A stretch of DNA of 64,000 bases, from the NCBI RefSeq assembly GCF_965198245.1, contig NZ_OZ240249.1, positions 3,596,001 to 3,660,000 on the forward strand. The letters are read 5' to 3'. The translations under genes and the position numbers were made by a program. Source of the stretch: Poriferisodalis sp965198245 (GTDB taxonomy: Bacteria > Actinomycetota > Acidimicrobiia > Acidimicrobiales > Poriferisodalaceae). Every line of letters starts with the position of its first letter. The stretch's first letter is position 1. A model generated the notes under the pieces. The model searched no databases and was not told where the DNA came from. It was given only the letters and a program-made list of their open reading frames with translations. Positions 53,489 to 62,051 of the stretch are shown piece by piece.

Positions 53489-54271
53489 TTGGCCGGCGTG
53501 AGCGAACTGGCCCCGCATCACCTGCTGCCGAAGAACGAAGACGGCACACAACTCGAATTGCCGGTCATCTGGGACGCGTCCGTGGCGGATGCCCTGGGTG
53601 TGCTGCGCACGGGCGACATCTCGGTGCTGGGGCGGATGCCCTACAGCAGCAACGCCACGTTCCTGGTGCGAATCGACCACCCCACAATGCCGACCGCTGC
53701 GATCTACAAGCCCGAGCGGGGAGAGCGTCCGCTCTGGGATTTCCCCTCCGGGTTGTACCGGCGGGAGATTGCCGCGTTCGAGCTGTCGGAGGCGCTTGGC
53801 TGGCACGTCATTCCGCCCACCGTCGAGCGGGACGGGCCCTTTGGCGTGGGCTCGATCCAGCTGTTCATCGACGCCAACTTCGAAGAGCATTACTTCACCC
53901 TGGTCAACGAAGATCGGCACCATGGCGACCTTCGGCGGATCTGCGCCTTCGACCTCATCGCCAACAACACCGACCGCAAGTCGGGGCACTGCCTGGCGTC
54001 GCGCTGGGGACCGATCTACGGCATCGATCAGGGTCTGTGCTTCGCAAGCGATTTCAAGCTGCGCACGGTCATCTGGGACTTCGGCGGCGAACCGTTCGAC
54101 GACGATCTCGCCGAGGCCATCGGATCGGCAGCGCAGCCGACGCCCGCGCTGTCGCAATGGCTGCGGCCCGATGAGTTCAGCGCGCTGGCGGAGCGAGCCG
54201 AGTGGCTCGCCAACTTCGGCAAGTTCCCCGACGACGACGGCGGCCGTCGCTGGCCCTGGCCGCTGGTCTAA
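53489..54271 (+). CDS. SCO1664 family protein (PI3/4-kinase-like fold)
   Basis: 260 residues from TTG 53489, adjacent to the DUF3090 stop; GTG 53498 is an alternative. Kinase-like elements: SNATFLVRIDHPTMPTAAIY with YKPERGERPLWDF, RREIAAFELSEALGWHVIPP, then DLIANNTDRKSGHCL (catalytic loop-like) and IYGIDQGLCFASDFKLRTVI (DxG-like). The family is named for Streptomyces coelicolor SCO1664 and always sits in this three-gene block. Its biochemical role is not established. Confidence 0.88.
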   Translation: MAGVSELAPHHLLPKNEDGTQLELPVIWDASVADALGVLRTGDISVLGRMPYSSNATFLVRIDHPTMPTAAIYKPERGERPLWDFPSGLYRREIAAFELSEALGWHVIPPTVERDGPFGVGSIQLFIDANFEEHYFTLVNEDRHHGDLRRICAFDLIANNTDRKSGHCLASRWGPIYGIDQGLCFASDFKLRTVIWDFGGEPFDDDLAEAIGSAAQPTPALSQWLRPDEFSALAERAEWLANFGKFPDDDGGRRWPWPLV

Positions 54272-54301
54272 CCAGCGAGAAGGCGACAGACGCTGGTCTA
54301 G

Positions 54302-55267
54302 TTAGCGGGACTTGAGCGCCTCGATCAACGCCGGCATCACCTTGTGCACGTCGCCGACGATGCCCAAGTCGGCCACGCCGAAGATCGGTGCCTCAGGGTC
54401 CTTGTTGATCGCAACGATGTTCTTGGAGCCCTTCATGCCAACTAGGTGCTGCGTGGCCCCCGAGATGCCGCAGGCGATGTAGACGTTCGGCTTCACGACC
54501 TTGCCGGTCTGCCCAACCTGCTTGGCGTAGGGAACCCAGCCGGCGTCCACGATGGCGCGTGAGGCGCCGGACGCTGCTCCCAGCAGCCCTGCCAACTCGT
54601 CGACCATCGAGTACGCCTCGGGCTGACCCAGCCCGCGCCCGCCCGACACCACCACGGCAGCGTCGTCGAGCTGTGGGCCCGAGCGCTCCTCAGCGTGGCG
54701 GCCTGTCACGACGGCCCGGCCTGCTTCGCCCGGGTCGACTGCCCCTACGGTCTCGACGCCAGCCGCGGCGGCGCCGTCATTCGGCTCGGCCTCGAAGCTC
54801 TTCGGGCGGAACATCGCCAATGCGGGCGCCGGCGCACGGTAGGCGGTGAAGATGTTCTGCGTCCCGCCGAAGATCGGCTCCTCGGTGACAATCGCACCAT
54901 CGACAACCTCGACGCCGACGTTGTTGGTGGACACCGGACGATCTGCCAGCACCGCGAGCCGGGCGGCGGTGTCGCGCCCGTCGGCGGTCTGGCCGAAGAA
55001 CACGGCATCAGGCGAGGTTGCTTCGATGTGGCTGGCCAGCGCGGCAGCGGCGTGCACGCCGACCAGCCCGTCGCCGAGTCCTTCGAGTGCGTACACGGTG
55101 GACACGCCGTGCGCGCCCAGCTCGGCGGCCATGGCCTCGCCGTGCACCGGGGCGAACGCGGTCACGGAATCGGCCAGCGTTCGGGCCTTGGTGGCCAACT
55201 CGAGCGTGAGGCCCGAGGGACCGTCGGCGTCGCCTTCAGCGAAGAGCAGAATCTGTGCAAGCGTCAT
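54302..55267 (-). CDS. etfA: Electron transfer flavoprotein alpha subunit
   Basis: 321 residues from ATG 55267. It binds FAD and carries electrons from acyl-CoA dehydrogenases and related enzymes. The C-terminal FAD domain is complete: VVVSGGRGLGQPEAYSMVDE, GAASGASRAIVDAGWVPYAK, QVGQTGKVVKPNVYIACGIS and SKNIVAINKDPEAPIFGVAD. It follows etfB by 74 nt on the same strand, the normal order. Confidence 0.95.
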   Translation of the reverse strand: MTLAQILLFAEGDADGPSGLTLELATKARTLADSVTAFAPVHGEAMAAELGAHGVSTVYALEGLGDGLVGVHAAAALASHIEATSPDAVFFGQTADGRDTAARLAVLADRPVSTNNVGVEVVDGAIVTEEPIFGGTQNIFTAYRAPAPALAMFRPKSFEAEPNDGAAAAGVETVGAVDPGEAGRAVVTGRHAEERSGPQLDDAAVVVSGGRGLGQPEAYSMVDELAGLLGAASGASRAIVDAGWVPYAKQVGQTGKVVKPNVYIACGISGATQHLVGMKGSKNIVAINKDPEAPIFGVADLGIVGDVHKVMPALIEALKSR

Positions 55268-55341
55268 TGGGAGTGGTTCCTGTGGGGTTCGTAGGTCAGT
55301 AGATCGGGTAGCTGGCGAGCCGGTCGAGAACGACCCTCAGG

Positions 55342-56121
55342 TCAGATGACCTTCAGCTCGGTGAGGAATTCGACGATGTTGGTGTGCGCATCGCCTTCAT
55401 CGGTGATGATCTCGCCAGCCTCACGCTCGGCCGCATCGGTCACCTCGACCGTTTCCTGGCGGGCGCCTGCCACACCGACTGCGCTCGCATCGATGCCCAG
55501 CGCGGCGAGATCCTTCGCATCGACCGGCTTCTTCTTGGCCGCCATGATCCCCTTGAACGACGGGTAGCGCGGCTCCACTACGCCTGCGGTCACCGAGACG
55601 ACCGCTGGAAGCGCGCACTCCACCTGGTCGTAGCCGGCTTCGGTCTGGCGCTGGACGCTCGCGATGCCATCGGTGATCTCGATGTGCTTCGCGAACGTGA
55701 CCGACGGCATTCCCATGACGCCGGCCACCATTTCGGGAACGGTGCCCGTGTAGCCGTCGCTGGACTCGGTGCCGGCCAGTACGAGGTCGGCATCGAGCTC
55801 GCTGATAGCTGCACCCAGCACTTTGGCGGTGGCGAGTGCGTCGCTGCCGGCTAGCGCGTCGTCGCTGATCAGCACCGCGTCGTCGGCGCCCATTGCCAGC
55901 GCAGTCCGCAACCCGCTGGTCTCAGAGCGGGGCGCCATTGACACCAGCGACACCTGGCCGCCACCGGCAGCCTCTACGAGTTGCAGCGCCATCTCGACGC
56001 CGTAGGAGTCGGATTCGTCCAGAATCAGCTTGTCGTCCCGGTTCAGCGTCCGGGTATCGGACTGGAGCTGTCCCGGGATAGCCGGGTCTGGAATCTGCTT
56101 GACGCACACAACGACCTTCAT
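55342..56121 (-). CDS. etfB: Electron transfer flavoprotein beta subunit
   Basis: 259 residues from ATG 56121. Signature pieces: MKVVVCVKQIPDPAIPGQLQ, LDESDSYGVEMALQLVE, LVLAGTESSDGYTGTVPEMV (AMP-binding region), VECALPAVVSVTAGVVEPRY and PSFKGIMAAKKKPVDAKDLA. It pairs with EtfA encoded just downstream. Fatty-acid or amino-acid oxidation electron flow is the expected role. Confidence 0.95.
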   Translation of the reverse strand: MKVVVCVKQIPDPAIPGQLQSDTRTLNRDDKLILDESDSYGVEMALQLVEAAGGGQVSLVSMAPRSETSGLRTALAMGADDAVLISDDALAGSDALATAKVLGAAISELDADLVLAGTESSDGYTGTVPEMVAGVMGMPSVTFAKHIEITDGIASVQRQTEAGYDQVECALPAVVSVTAGVVEPRYPSFKGIMAAKKKPVDAKDLAALGIDASAVGVAGARQETVEVTDAAEREAGEIITDEGDAHTNIVEFLTELKVI

Positions 56122-56181
56122 GGCTCGGCAGTCTGCCGACTTGTGGCAGGTCTTCCACTCCGCATCGGTGAGACTTGCGCC

Positions 56182-57120
56182 GTGCGCGTCCTGCTGCTGG
56201 TCAACGACTCGGCGTCGTCAACGACCGCTCGTACACGAGTGTTGATTCACACTGTGCTCTCGGAGCGCCACGACACTGAGGTGGCGTTCACCAACCGCCG
56301 CGGGCACGCCGCTCGCCTCGCACGCGGTGCCGCGACGACCGGCACCGATGCAGTGGTGGTACTCGGCGGCGACGGCACGCTGAACGAGGCGGCCAACGGC
56401 GTGGCCGGCACCGACTGCGTGCTTGCCGCGCTGCCGGGCGGCTCGACCAACGTGTTCGCACGAACCATTGGGACGCCCGACGATCCGCTCGTTGCGACCG
56501 AGGCAGTCCTCGACGCACTCGAAGCAGGCAGCATCACCTCGGCCGGGCTCGGTCGCACATCGGGCCGCTTCTTCTTGTTCCACTGCGGCATGGGACTCGA
56601 TGCCGCGATCGTGGAGCGGGTCGAGCGCCACCCCACCCTCAAGCGCTACCTGGGCCATCCGCTGTTCCTGCTCGCGGGTGTCGACACGCTGCTGCGTCAC
56701 TACGATCGGCGCACCGGGACGTTGACCGCCCGCACTGCGGGGCCAGAGTCGACGCAGGTGGACAGCTGTTTCGTCATCGTGGTGGCGAACACCGACCCCT
56801 ACACGTTTCTCGGCAGCCGACCAGTGCATATCGCCCCGGCGGCAACCCTGCACAACGGGTTGTCGGTGGTGGGTTTGCGATCGCTGCGCCTGGCCGACTC
56901 GTTCGACGTGCTCTCAGCGGTATTCCGCGCAAATGGCAGCCTCGGCGATATGGATCCGAGCGTGGTGCAGCGCATCGACGATGTCCGCGAGCTCACCGTG
57001 ACGGGGATCCGCCCGTTCGGTCACCAGCTCGACGGCGACCATCTCGGCGCGGTCGACGAGCTGGCCATCGAGTGGGTGCCCGACGTGCTCAGGCTTGTCA
57101 TGCCTTCTGGCACCGCCTGA
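56182..57120 (+). CDS. Diacylglycerol/lipid kinase family protein
   Basis: 312 residues from GTG 56182 (VRVLLLVNDSASSTTARTRV); the open frame extends upstream antisense to etfB and is not used. DAGK catalytic motifs: VVVLGGDGTLNEAANG, ALPGGSTNVFARTIG, FLFHCGMGLDAAIVERVERH. The C-terminal domain includes GSRPVHIAPAATLHNGLSVV. These soluble enzymes phosphorylate lipids such as diacylglycerol. It is divergent from etfB. Confidence 0.88.
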   Translation: MRVLLLVNDSASSTTARTRVLIHTVLSERHDTEVAFTNRRGHAARLARGAATTGTDAVVVLGGDGTLNEAANGVAGTDCVLAALPGGSTNVFARTIGTPDDPLVATEAVLDALEAGSITSAGLGRTSGRFFLFHCGMGLDAAIVERVERHPTLKRYLGHPLFLLAGVDTLLRHYDRRTGTLTARTAGPESTQVDSCFVIVVANTDPYTFLGSRPVHIAPAATLHNGLSVVGLRSLRLADSFDVLSAVFRANGSLGDMDPSVVQRIDDVRELTVTGIRPFGHQLDGDHLGAVDELAIEWVPDVLRLVMPSGTA

Positions 57121-57135
57121 TCAGGCGCGGCGTCC

Positions 57136-58734
57136 TCAGGCGATCGTTCGCAACGGGATCTGCACGACCGCCTCGGAACCCGGCGGGGGCGTCCGACGCC
57201 TGACCTCGAAGGTGCCGCCGAGATCGGTCCCGCACAGTGCGCGCACGATCGAGGTGCCCAAGCCGCCGGAACGCTGAGTGTCGTACTCGTCCGGGATGCC
57301 GATGCCGTCGTCGCGCACGACCATCGACAGCAGGTCCGCCGACGGCCGGGTGATCTCGACCTCCACGCTCCCGATGGGGCTCTCGTCGAGTCCCGGCGCG
57401 GCTTCTAGCGTGTGATCCTCGATTTCCCACAACCGGGGGAACGCATGGTCGACGGCGTTCTGCAACAACTCGTTGAGCACCACCGCCAGCGATGTCGCAG
57501 TCTGCGACCGCAACATCCCCGCCTCGCAGGTGACGCTGAAGTCGATTGGCCGTTCGGGGAAGGTGATGCTCTGGCGCATCGTCTCGGTCAGCGTCTCGGC
57601 GACATCGCAGAAATCGACATCGTCGGTCGTCTCGCTCGACAGCGTCTGGTGGACAAGGGCGATGGCACGGATGCGCCGCACCGCCTCGTCGAGCGCCCGG
57701 TTTGCCTCGCGGGACTCCAGGCGGCGGGCCTGGATGCGCAGCAGCGACGAGACCGTCTGCAGGTTGTTCGTCACCCGGTGGTGAATCTCGCGAATGGTGG
57801 CGTCCTTGGAGATGAGCAGCCGGTCGCGGCGGCGCAGCTCGGTGACGTCGCGCAGCAGCACGAGGGCATTGCGCACGGGGGTATCGGTCAGCGGCAGCGC
57901 CTGCAATTGCACGGTCACGGATCGGTGCTCGACCTCGCCCACGACAGGAATGCCGCCGCTCATGGCGCGTCCCACCACGTCCGGGCCGAGATCAAGATCT
58001 CGCACACGCCGTCCTTGCACGTTGCCGCCGACGCCGATGCGGTGCAAAGCACTCACGGCATTGGGCGACGCGAATCCGATGCGAGTCGTGTCGTCGGTGA
58101 GGAACAGGCCATCGCCGACTCTCGGCGCTTCTTCGTCGGCCACATCGGCGTCGCGGTAGGGGAACAGGCCTGCGGCAACCATGCGGGCCAGCCGGCCGAA
58201 CGTGGCGATGTAGGTCCGCTCCAGCTCTCCGGGATCGCGGATGTCGGTGAAGCGCGGCGTCACTTCGCTGCTCATCACAGCAATCGTCACGCCATCGAAG
58301 GTCACCGGCACCGCAGTGATGCGTGCCCGCCGGTCCCCCGGCACCCGCAGGCCCTCGCCAGTCACGATCACCCCACGGGCAAAGGCCTCCGACACCAGCG
58401 GCCGTTCGCCGGCGGCAACGCAGAGCCCGATGTGGTCGTCGCGGTACAGCGTGCGGCCGGTGGTGGGCCGGATCTGACCGATCACGGTCAAAGGAGCATC
58501 GGGGCCGAGACGCCGCCAGGGACGGGGCGTGCTGGTGTCGTCGTGCGGTTCAGGACCCGATACATCGTCGGGCAGCTCGTCGAGCGACGTCACCTGCCCG
58601 GGCGCAAACAGCAGCAAGTCCGAGAACGACAGGTCGGCCAGCAGCGACCACCACGCCATGAGGCGTCGCAGGTGCTCACGCGGGCTGTCGCGCACGTTCG
58701 CTGCGGGGCGCGGCCGGTCGGCGGGCGCCCGCAT
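57136..58734 (-). CDS. PdtaS-like sensor histidine kinase
   Basis: 532 residues from ATG 58734, 7 nt after the DUF3107 stop. N-terminal GAF-like region (to about residue 180), a PAS-like region (DGLFLTDDTTRIGFASPNAV), then a HisKA_2 phosphoacceptor IREIHHRVTNNLQTVSSLLR, N-box ALAVVLNELLQNAVDHAF-like SLAVVLNELLQNAVDHAFPR, and G-boxes VVRDDGIGIPDEY and GGLGTSIVRALCG. It is soluble (no membrane segment), as in mycobacterial PdtaS, which signals to the RNA-binding antiterminator PdtaR. No response regulator gene is in the window. Confidence 0.88.
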   Translation of the reverse strand: MRAPADRPRPAANVRDSPREHLRRLMAWWSLLADLSFSDLLLFAPGQVTSLDELPDDVSGPEPHDDTSTPRPWRRLGPDAPLTVIGQIRPTTGRTLYRDDHIGLCVAAGERPLVSEAFARGVIVTGEGLRVPGDRRARITAVPVTFDGVTIAVMSSEVTPRFTDIRDPGELERTYIATFGRLARMVAAGLFPYRDADVADEEAPRVGDGLFLTDDTTRIGFASPNAVSALHRIGVGGNVQGRRVRDLDLGPDVVGRAMSGGIPVVGEVEHRSVTVQLQALPLTDTPVRNALVLLRDVTELRRRDRLLISKDATIREIHHRVTNNLQTVSSLLRIQARRLESREANRALDEAVRRIRAIALVHQTLSSETTDDVDFCDVAETLTETMRQSITFPERPIDFSVTCEAGMLRSQTATSLAVVLNELLQNAVDHAFPRLWEIEDHTLEAAPGLDESPIGSVEVEITRPSADLLSMVVRDDGIGIPDEYDTQRSGGLGTSIVRALCGTDLGGTFEVRRRTPPPGSEAVVQIPLRTIA

Positions 58735-58741
58735 AGGAGCC

Positions 58742-58972
58742 TCAGTCCGCGGCGAAGCCGATGCGCCGGTCGCCAGTCGGACCCAACTCGAGAAATGCGA
58801 GCTTGTCGATGGGCACTCCGACGCGGCGTCCGCTGCGATCATTCAGCCAAAGCACCGATTCGTCGCCGCTCAATGCGGCTTCGAGCGCTGCAGCCGCATC
58901 TGCCGCGGCATCATCGTCGATCTCGACATTGAGCTCCCGACCACCGTGCGTGATGCCGATCCGGATGTCCAT
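58742..58972 (-). CDS. DUF3107 family protein
   Basis: 76 residues from ATG 58972. Family features: MDIRIGITHGGRELNVEIDD at the start and RVGVPIDKLAFLELG near the end. Small soluble actinobacterial protein of unknown function. It directly precedes the histidine kinase, so the two are probably co-transcribed. Confidence 0.87.
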   Translation of the reverse strand: MDIRIGITHGGRELNVEIDDDAAADAAAALEAALSGDESVLWLNDRSGRRVGVPIDKLAFLELGPTGDRRIGFAAD

Positions 58973-59028
58973 GGCCGCAGGCTACCGGTGGTGCCCGCGA
59001 CCCCTGCCGAACGAAAGATCCGCTTGAG

Positions 59029-60273
59029 GTGGCTGCCGCGCAGAATTCCGGCGATTCGAGATTTGCAAAGATTGCAAACACAACAAATGCTGCAAAGCTG
59101 ACAAATCTCACAAAACTGCTGCGAGTGGATCCCGAGTACGCTGAATCCGTGGCCAAGAACAACCCGTTCTCGCCGACTTTCGGCACCTCGCCTCCTGCAC
59201 TGGCAGGGCGAGACGCAATCTTGGAAGACCTCGACGAGGCGTTCGAGACTGGACCGTCACACCCGGACTACACCGTGTTGTTCATCGGCATTGGCGGCAC
59301 CGGCAAGACGGTGATGCTCAATGCAGCCGAGGACATGGTCCGCAAGCGAGGCTGGCTCGTGGTCGCTGAACAAGGCAACCCCAGCGGCCTCATTGAACGC
59401 CTGCGAGATGGCGCCGCACGTTTGCTCGCCGAGTTCGACAGCGAGCCTTCGCGCCGTGTCAGCGGGCTGCAGGCGGCCGGTGTGGGCATCGCCTTCGAGC
59501 ACCGCTCCTCGTCGCAAGGACCGCAGGACCTTCGCAGCATTCTCGGCAGCCTCGGCGACCGGCTCGCGCAGACTGGCAGCGGTTTGCTCATCACCGTTGA
59601 CGAGTTGCATGCGGCCGATGTCGGCGAAGTGCGCGAGCTCGGCGGCATCCTCCAGCATGTCACTCGCCGCGAGGGCCGACCCATCGCTTTCGCCGGTGCA
59701 GCACTGCCGTACATCGAGGACGAGCTCTTACAGGGCCAGCTGGCCACATTCCTGCAGCGGTGCTCCCGCTACGACATCGGCCCGCTCGATGCCGCCGCTA
59801 CGCGGAACGCCCTTGAGATTCCGATGAGCCGGTCGGCGGCGACGATCGATGACCATGCCCTCGGGCGCGCCGTCGAGGCCGCCAACGGATACCCGTTCAT
59901 GGTGCAACTCATCGGCTTCTACACGTGGAAAGCCGTCCACGATCCAGCGGCAGGGATCAATGACGCCGACGTCACAGTCGGCATCAACCGCGCCGAGAGC
60001 AGGATCGGCCGCCTGGTCATTGCGCCGACGTGGAACGAACTCTCCAACACGGATCGGCGTTTCCTTGCGGCCATGACCGAGGACACCGGCGATTCCACGC
60101 TCGACGCCATTGCACAACGAATGGGCGTCTCCACCAACTACGCCCACGTCTACCGGCGCCGGCTGGAGCGCGCCGGCATGATCGTGACCACCGCGAGGAA
60201 CACCGTCGCGTTCGGGTACCCCACTGCAAGGGCCTGGGTATCGCAGCGCACCGTGCAGCTCCCGCCGCAATAG
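59029..60273 (+). CDS. AAA+ ATPase with C-terminal winged helix (DUF/AAA_16 type)
   Basis: 414 residues if GTG 59029 is used; GTG 59149 (before AKNNPFSPTFG) is the alternative that skips a low-complexity N-terminus. Walker A FIGIGGTGKTVML, Walker B LLITVDELHAADVGE and a sensor region AFAGAALPYI are present, then a winged-helix-like tail (STNYAHVYRRRLERAGMIV). It resembles single-gene archaeal/bacterial ATPases of the ORC/Cdc6-like AAA_16 group, often found as accessory or mobile genes. The N-terminus is a three-residue repeat (AKIANTTNAAKLTNLTKLL) from 9-bp DNA repeats. Role unknown. Confidence 0.78.
   Translation: MAAAQNSGDSRFAKIANTTNAAKLTNLTKLLRVDPEYAESVAKNNPFSPTFGTSPPALAGRDAILEDLDEAFETGPSHPDYTVLFIGIGGTGKTVMLNAAEDMVRKRGWLVVAEQGNPSGLIERLRDGAARLLAEFDSEPSRRVSGLQAAGVGIAFEHRSSSQGPQDLRSILGSLGDRLAQTGSGLLITVDELHAADVGEVRELGGILQHVTRREGRPIAFAGAALPYIEDELLQGQLATFLQRCSRYDIGPLDAAATRNALEIPMSRSAATIDDHALGRAVEAANGYPFMVQLIGFYTWKAVHDPAAGINDADVTVGINRAESRIGRLVIAPTWNELSNTDRRFLAAMTEDTGDSTLDAIAQRMGVSTNYAHVYRRRLERAGMIVTTARNTVAFGYPTARAWVSQRTVQLPPQ
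59063..59119. repeat. 9-bp period repeat at the start of the AAA+ ATPase gene
   Basis: About six units with CAAA or CAAT/CAAC at 9-bp intervals; on the minus strand they read TTTGCAGCA, TTTGTTGTG, TTTGCAATC, TTTGCAAAT and further variants. The stretch is much poorer in GC than the surrounding gene. If the upstream start is used it codes repeated [AT]-[KN]-x triplets. Confidence 0.75.
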
Positions 60274-60376
60274 CGCACCGGCGAGGCCGGCCGGCAGTAC
60301 CGCAGCCGATCTTCAACCACAGCGCCCGCATGATCGTTGCCGTCCCGCCTCGATATGAACGTTTCGTGTACGGCAA

Positions 60377-60401
60377 AAAACTGCCTCTGACCAGCAGTTT
60401 T
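60377..60401. terminator. Hairpin between convergent ATPase and selO genes
   Basis: An 8-bp perfect stem AAAACTGC / GCAGTTTT with a 9-nt loop, with a further A run on the left arm and T run on the right arm. It lies between genes that converge, so it may terminate transcription from both sides. The remainder of this gap (60274-60431) shows nothing else. Confidence 0.65.
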
Positions 60402-60431
60402 AGGTCGTCCGTGGACCTTGAGATCGGGGTG

Positions 60432-62051
60432 CTAAGAACTGCAGGAGAGCTGGCTGCAGCCGACGCGGGTACGGGCCCAGTCGGGGCGCAGCGCCGCGTA
60501 GGACTCCCGCTCGGGCTGGACGTCGTAGGGGCGGCGCATGACGTCGAGCAGCTCGCCGATCGCCTTGGGACCGCCCTCGGTGGCGCTGTCGATCGCCAAT
60601 TGGGCCAGGTAGTTCCGCAGCACGTACTTCGGATTGACCCGGTTCATCGCCTCGGCGCGTGCTTCATCGGCGATGCCCAGCGCCCGCAGCCGGGCCGCGT
60701 AGCCCTCGATGAACTCGCTCGTGGCTGAGCGGTGTCCGTCGGTCACCTCGACGGGCCGGTAGTAGGCGTCTGCCAACGGGGCGACGCGCTCAGCCGGGTC
60801 GACGCCCCCGGTCGTAGCCACCGTGGCGAGGCGCCGCCAGAACACCGTCATGTCGGTCTCGACCAGCCGCAGCACCTCGAGCACCCCCGTGGCCAGCTCA
60901 CGGTCGACATCGGTGTCGAGCCCCGGCAGGCCGAGCTTTCTGGCCATCATCGCCGACCACTTCTGCTCGAAACACGGTACGTAGCCGTCAAGCGCCGCCT
61001 GCAATCCTTCCGCCTCGCCGATCAGCGGGTACAGCGCGTTGGCAAGCTGCATGAGGTTCCACTGTGCGACCGCCGGTTGGGTGCCGAACCGGTAACGGCG
61101 GTGGGCTGCGTCGGTGGTGTTGGGGGTCCAGTCGGGGTCGTAGTTGTCAATCCAGCCGTAGGGGCCGTAGTCGATGGTGAGGCCCAGGATCGACATGTTG
61201 TCGGTGTTCATCACGCCATGGACGAAGCCGACACGCAGCCACTCGCAGACCATCTCCGCGGTGCTCCGCACGACCTCATCGAAGAACTGCACGTATCGAC
61301 CGGGTGCGGGCTCGCCCGCCAGATGGCAGAAATCGGCTTCGATGACAAAGTCCGCCAGCGTGCGCAGCGTCTCGACATCGCCCCGAGAGGCGAAGATCTC
61401 GAAGTTGCCGAAGCGCACGAACGAGGGCGCCACCCGGCAGACCACTGCTCCCGGCTCAGGCGCCGGGTTGCCGTCATAGAGCATGTCGCGGATGACGAAG
61501 TCACCGGTCCCCACGAGGCTGAGCGCCCGCGTGGTGGGCACGCCGAGGTGCGCCATGGCCTCGCTGCACAGGAACTCGCGTACCGAACTTCGCAGGACCG
61601 CCAGCCCGTCAGCCGTGCGGGAGTACGGCGTGGGCCCGGCGCCCTTCAGCTGCAGGGTTTGGTGCTGACCGTCGCGGTCGACCATCTCGCCGAGCGCAAT
61701 CGCCCTGCCGTCACCGAGCTGACCGGCCCACGAGCCGAATTGGTGCCCGCCATAGCAATGTGCGTGAGGGTCCATGCCGTCGAGCAGCGTGCTGCCGGCG
61801 AACACGGCGGCGAACCGGGGGTCGCTCACCAGGTCGGGGTCGAACCCCAGCTGGTCAACCATCTCGGCGCTGTGCGCAAGCAGTTGCGGCGTGGGCGCCG
61901 GTGTTGGCGCGACCCGCGAGTAGCAGGCGCCAATCACCTGCCGGCGGTGGTTGACGGTGTCGGGATCGGCCGGAAGCGCGGACGTGAACCGGTTGTCGAA
62001 GCGGACCTCGTCCAACGAGGAAATCGGCGGCGCTGCACCGACAGTGCTCAC
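60432..62051 (-). CDS. selO: SelO-family protein adenylyltransferase
   Basis: 539 residues from GTG 62051, overlapping the mrp stop as GTGA. SelO pseudokinases transfer AMP from ATP to proteins. Motifs: YGGHQFGSWAGQLGDGRAIA, LQLKGAGPTPYSRTADGLAV, LRSSVREFLCSEAMAHL, HGVMNTDNMSILGLTIDYGP, and the conserved C-terminal end GCSQLSCSS, where eukaryotic homologues carry selenocysteine; here it is Cys. Length is normal for the family (480-560). Confidence 0.94.
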   Translation of the reverse strand: MSTVGAAPPISSLDEVRFDNRFTSALPADPDTVNHRRQVIGACYSRVAPTPAPTPQLLAHSAEMVDQLGFDPDLVSDPRFAAVFAGSTLLDGMDPHAHCYGGHQFGSWAGQLGDGRAIALGEMVDRDGQHQTLQLKGAGPTPYSRTADGLAVLRSSVREFLCSEAMAHLGVPTTRALSLVGTGDFVIRDMLYDGNPAPEPGAVVCRVAPSFVRFGNFEIFASRGDVETLRTLADFVIEADFCHLAGEPAPGRYVQFFDEVVRSTAEMVCEWLRVGFVHGVMNTDNMSILGLTIDYGPYGWIDNYDPDWTPNTTDAAHRRYRFGTQPAVAQWNLMQLANALYPLIGEAEGLQAALDGYVPCFEQKWSAMMARKLGLPGLDTDVDRELATGVLEVLRLVETDMTVFWRRLATVATTGGVDPAERVAPLADAYYRPVEVTDGHRSATSEFIEGYAARLRALGIADEARAEAMNRVNPKYVLRNYLAQLAIDSATEGGPKAIGELLDVMRRPYDVQPERESYAALRPDWARTRVGCSQLSCSS

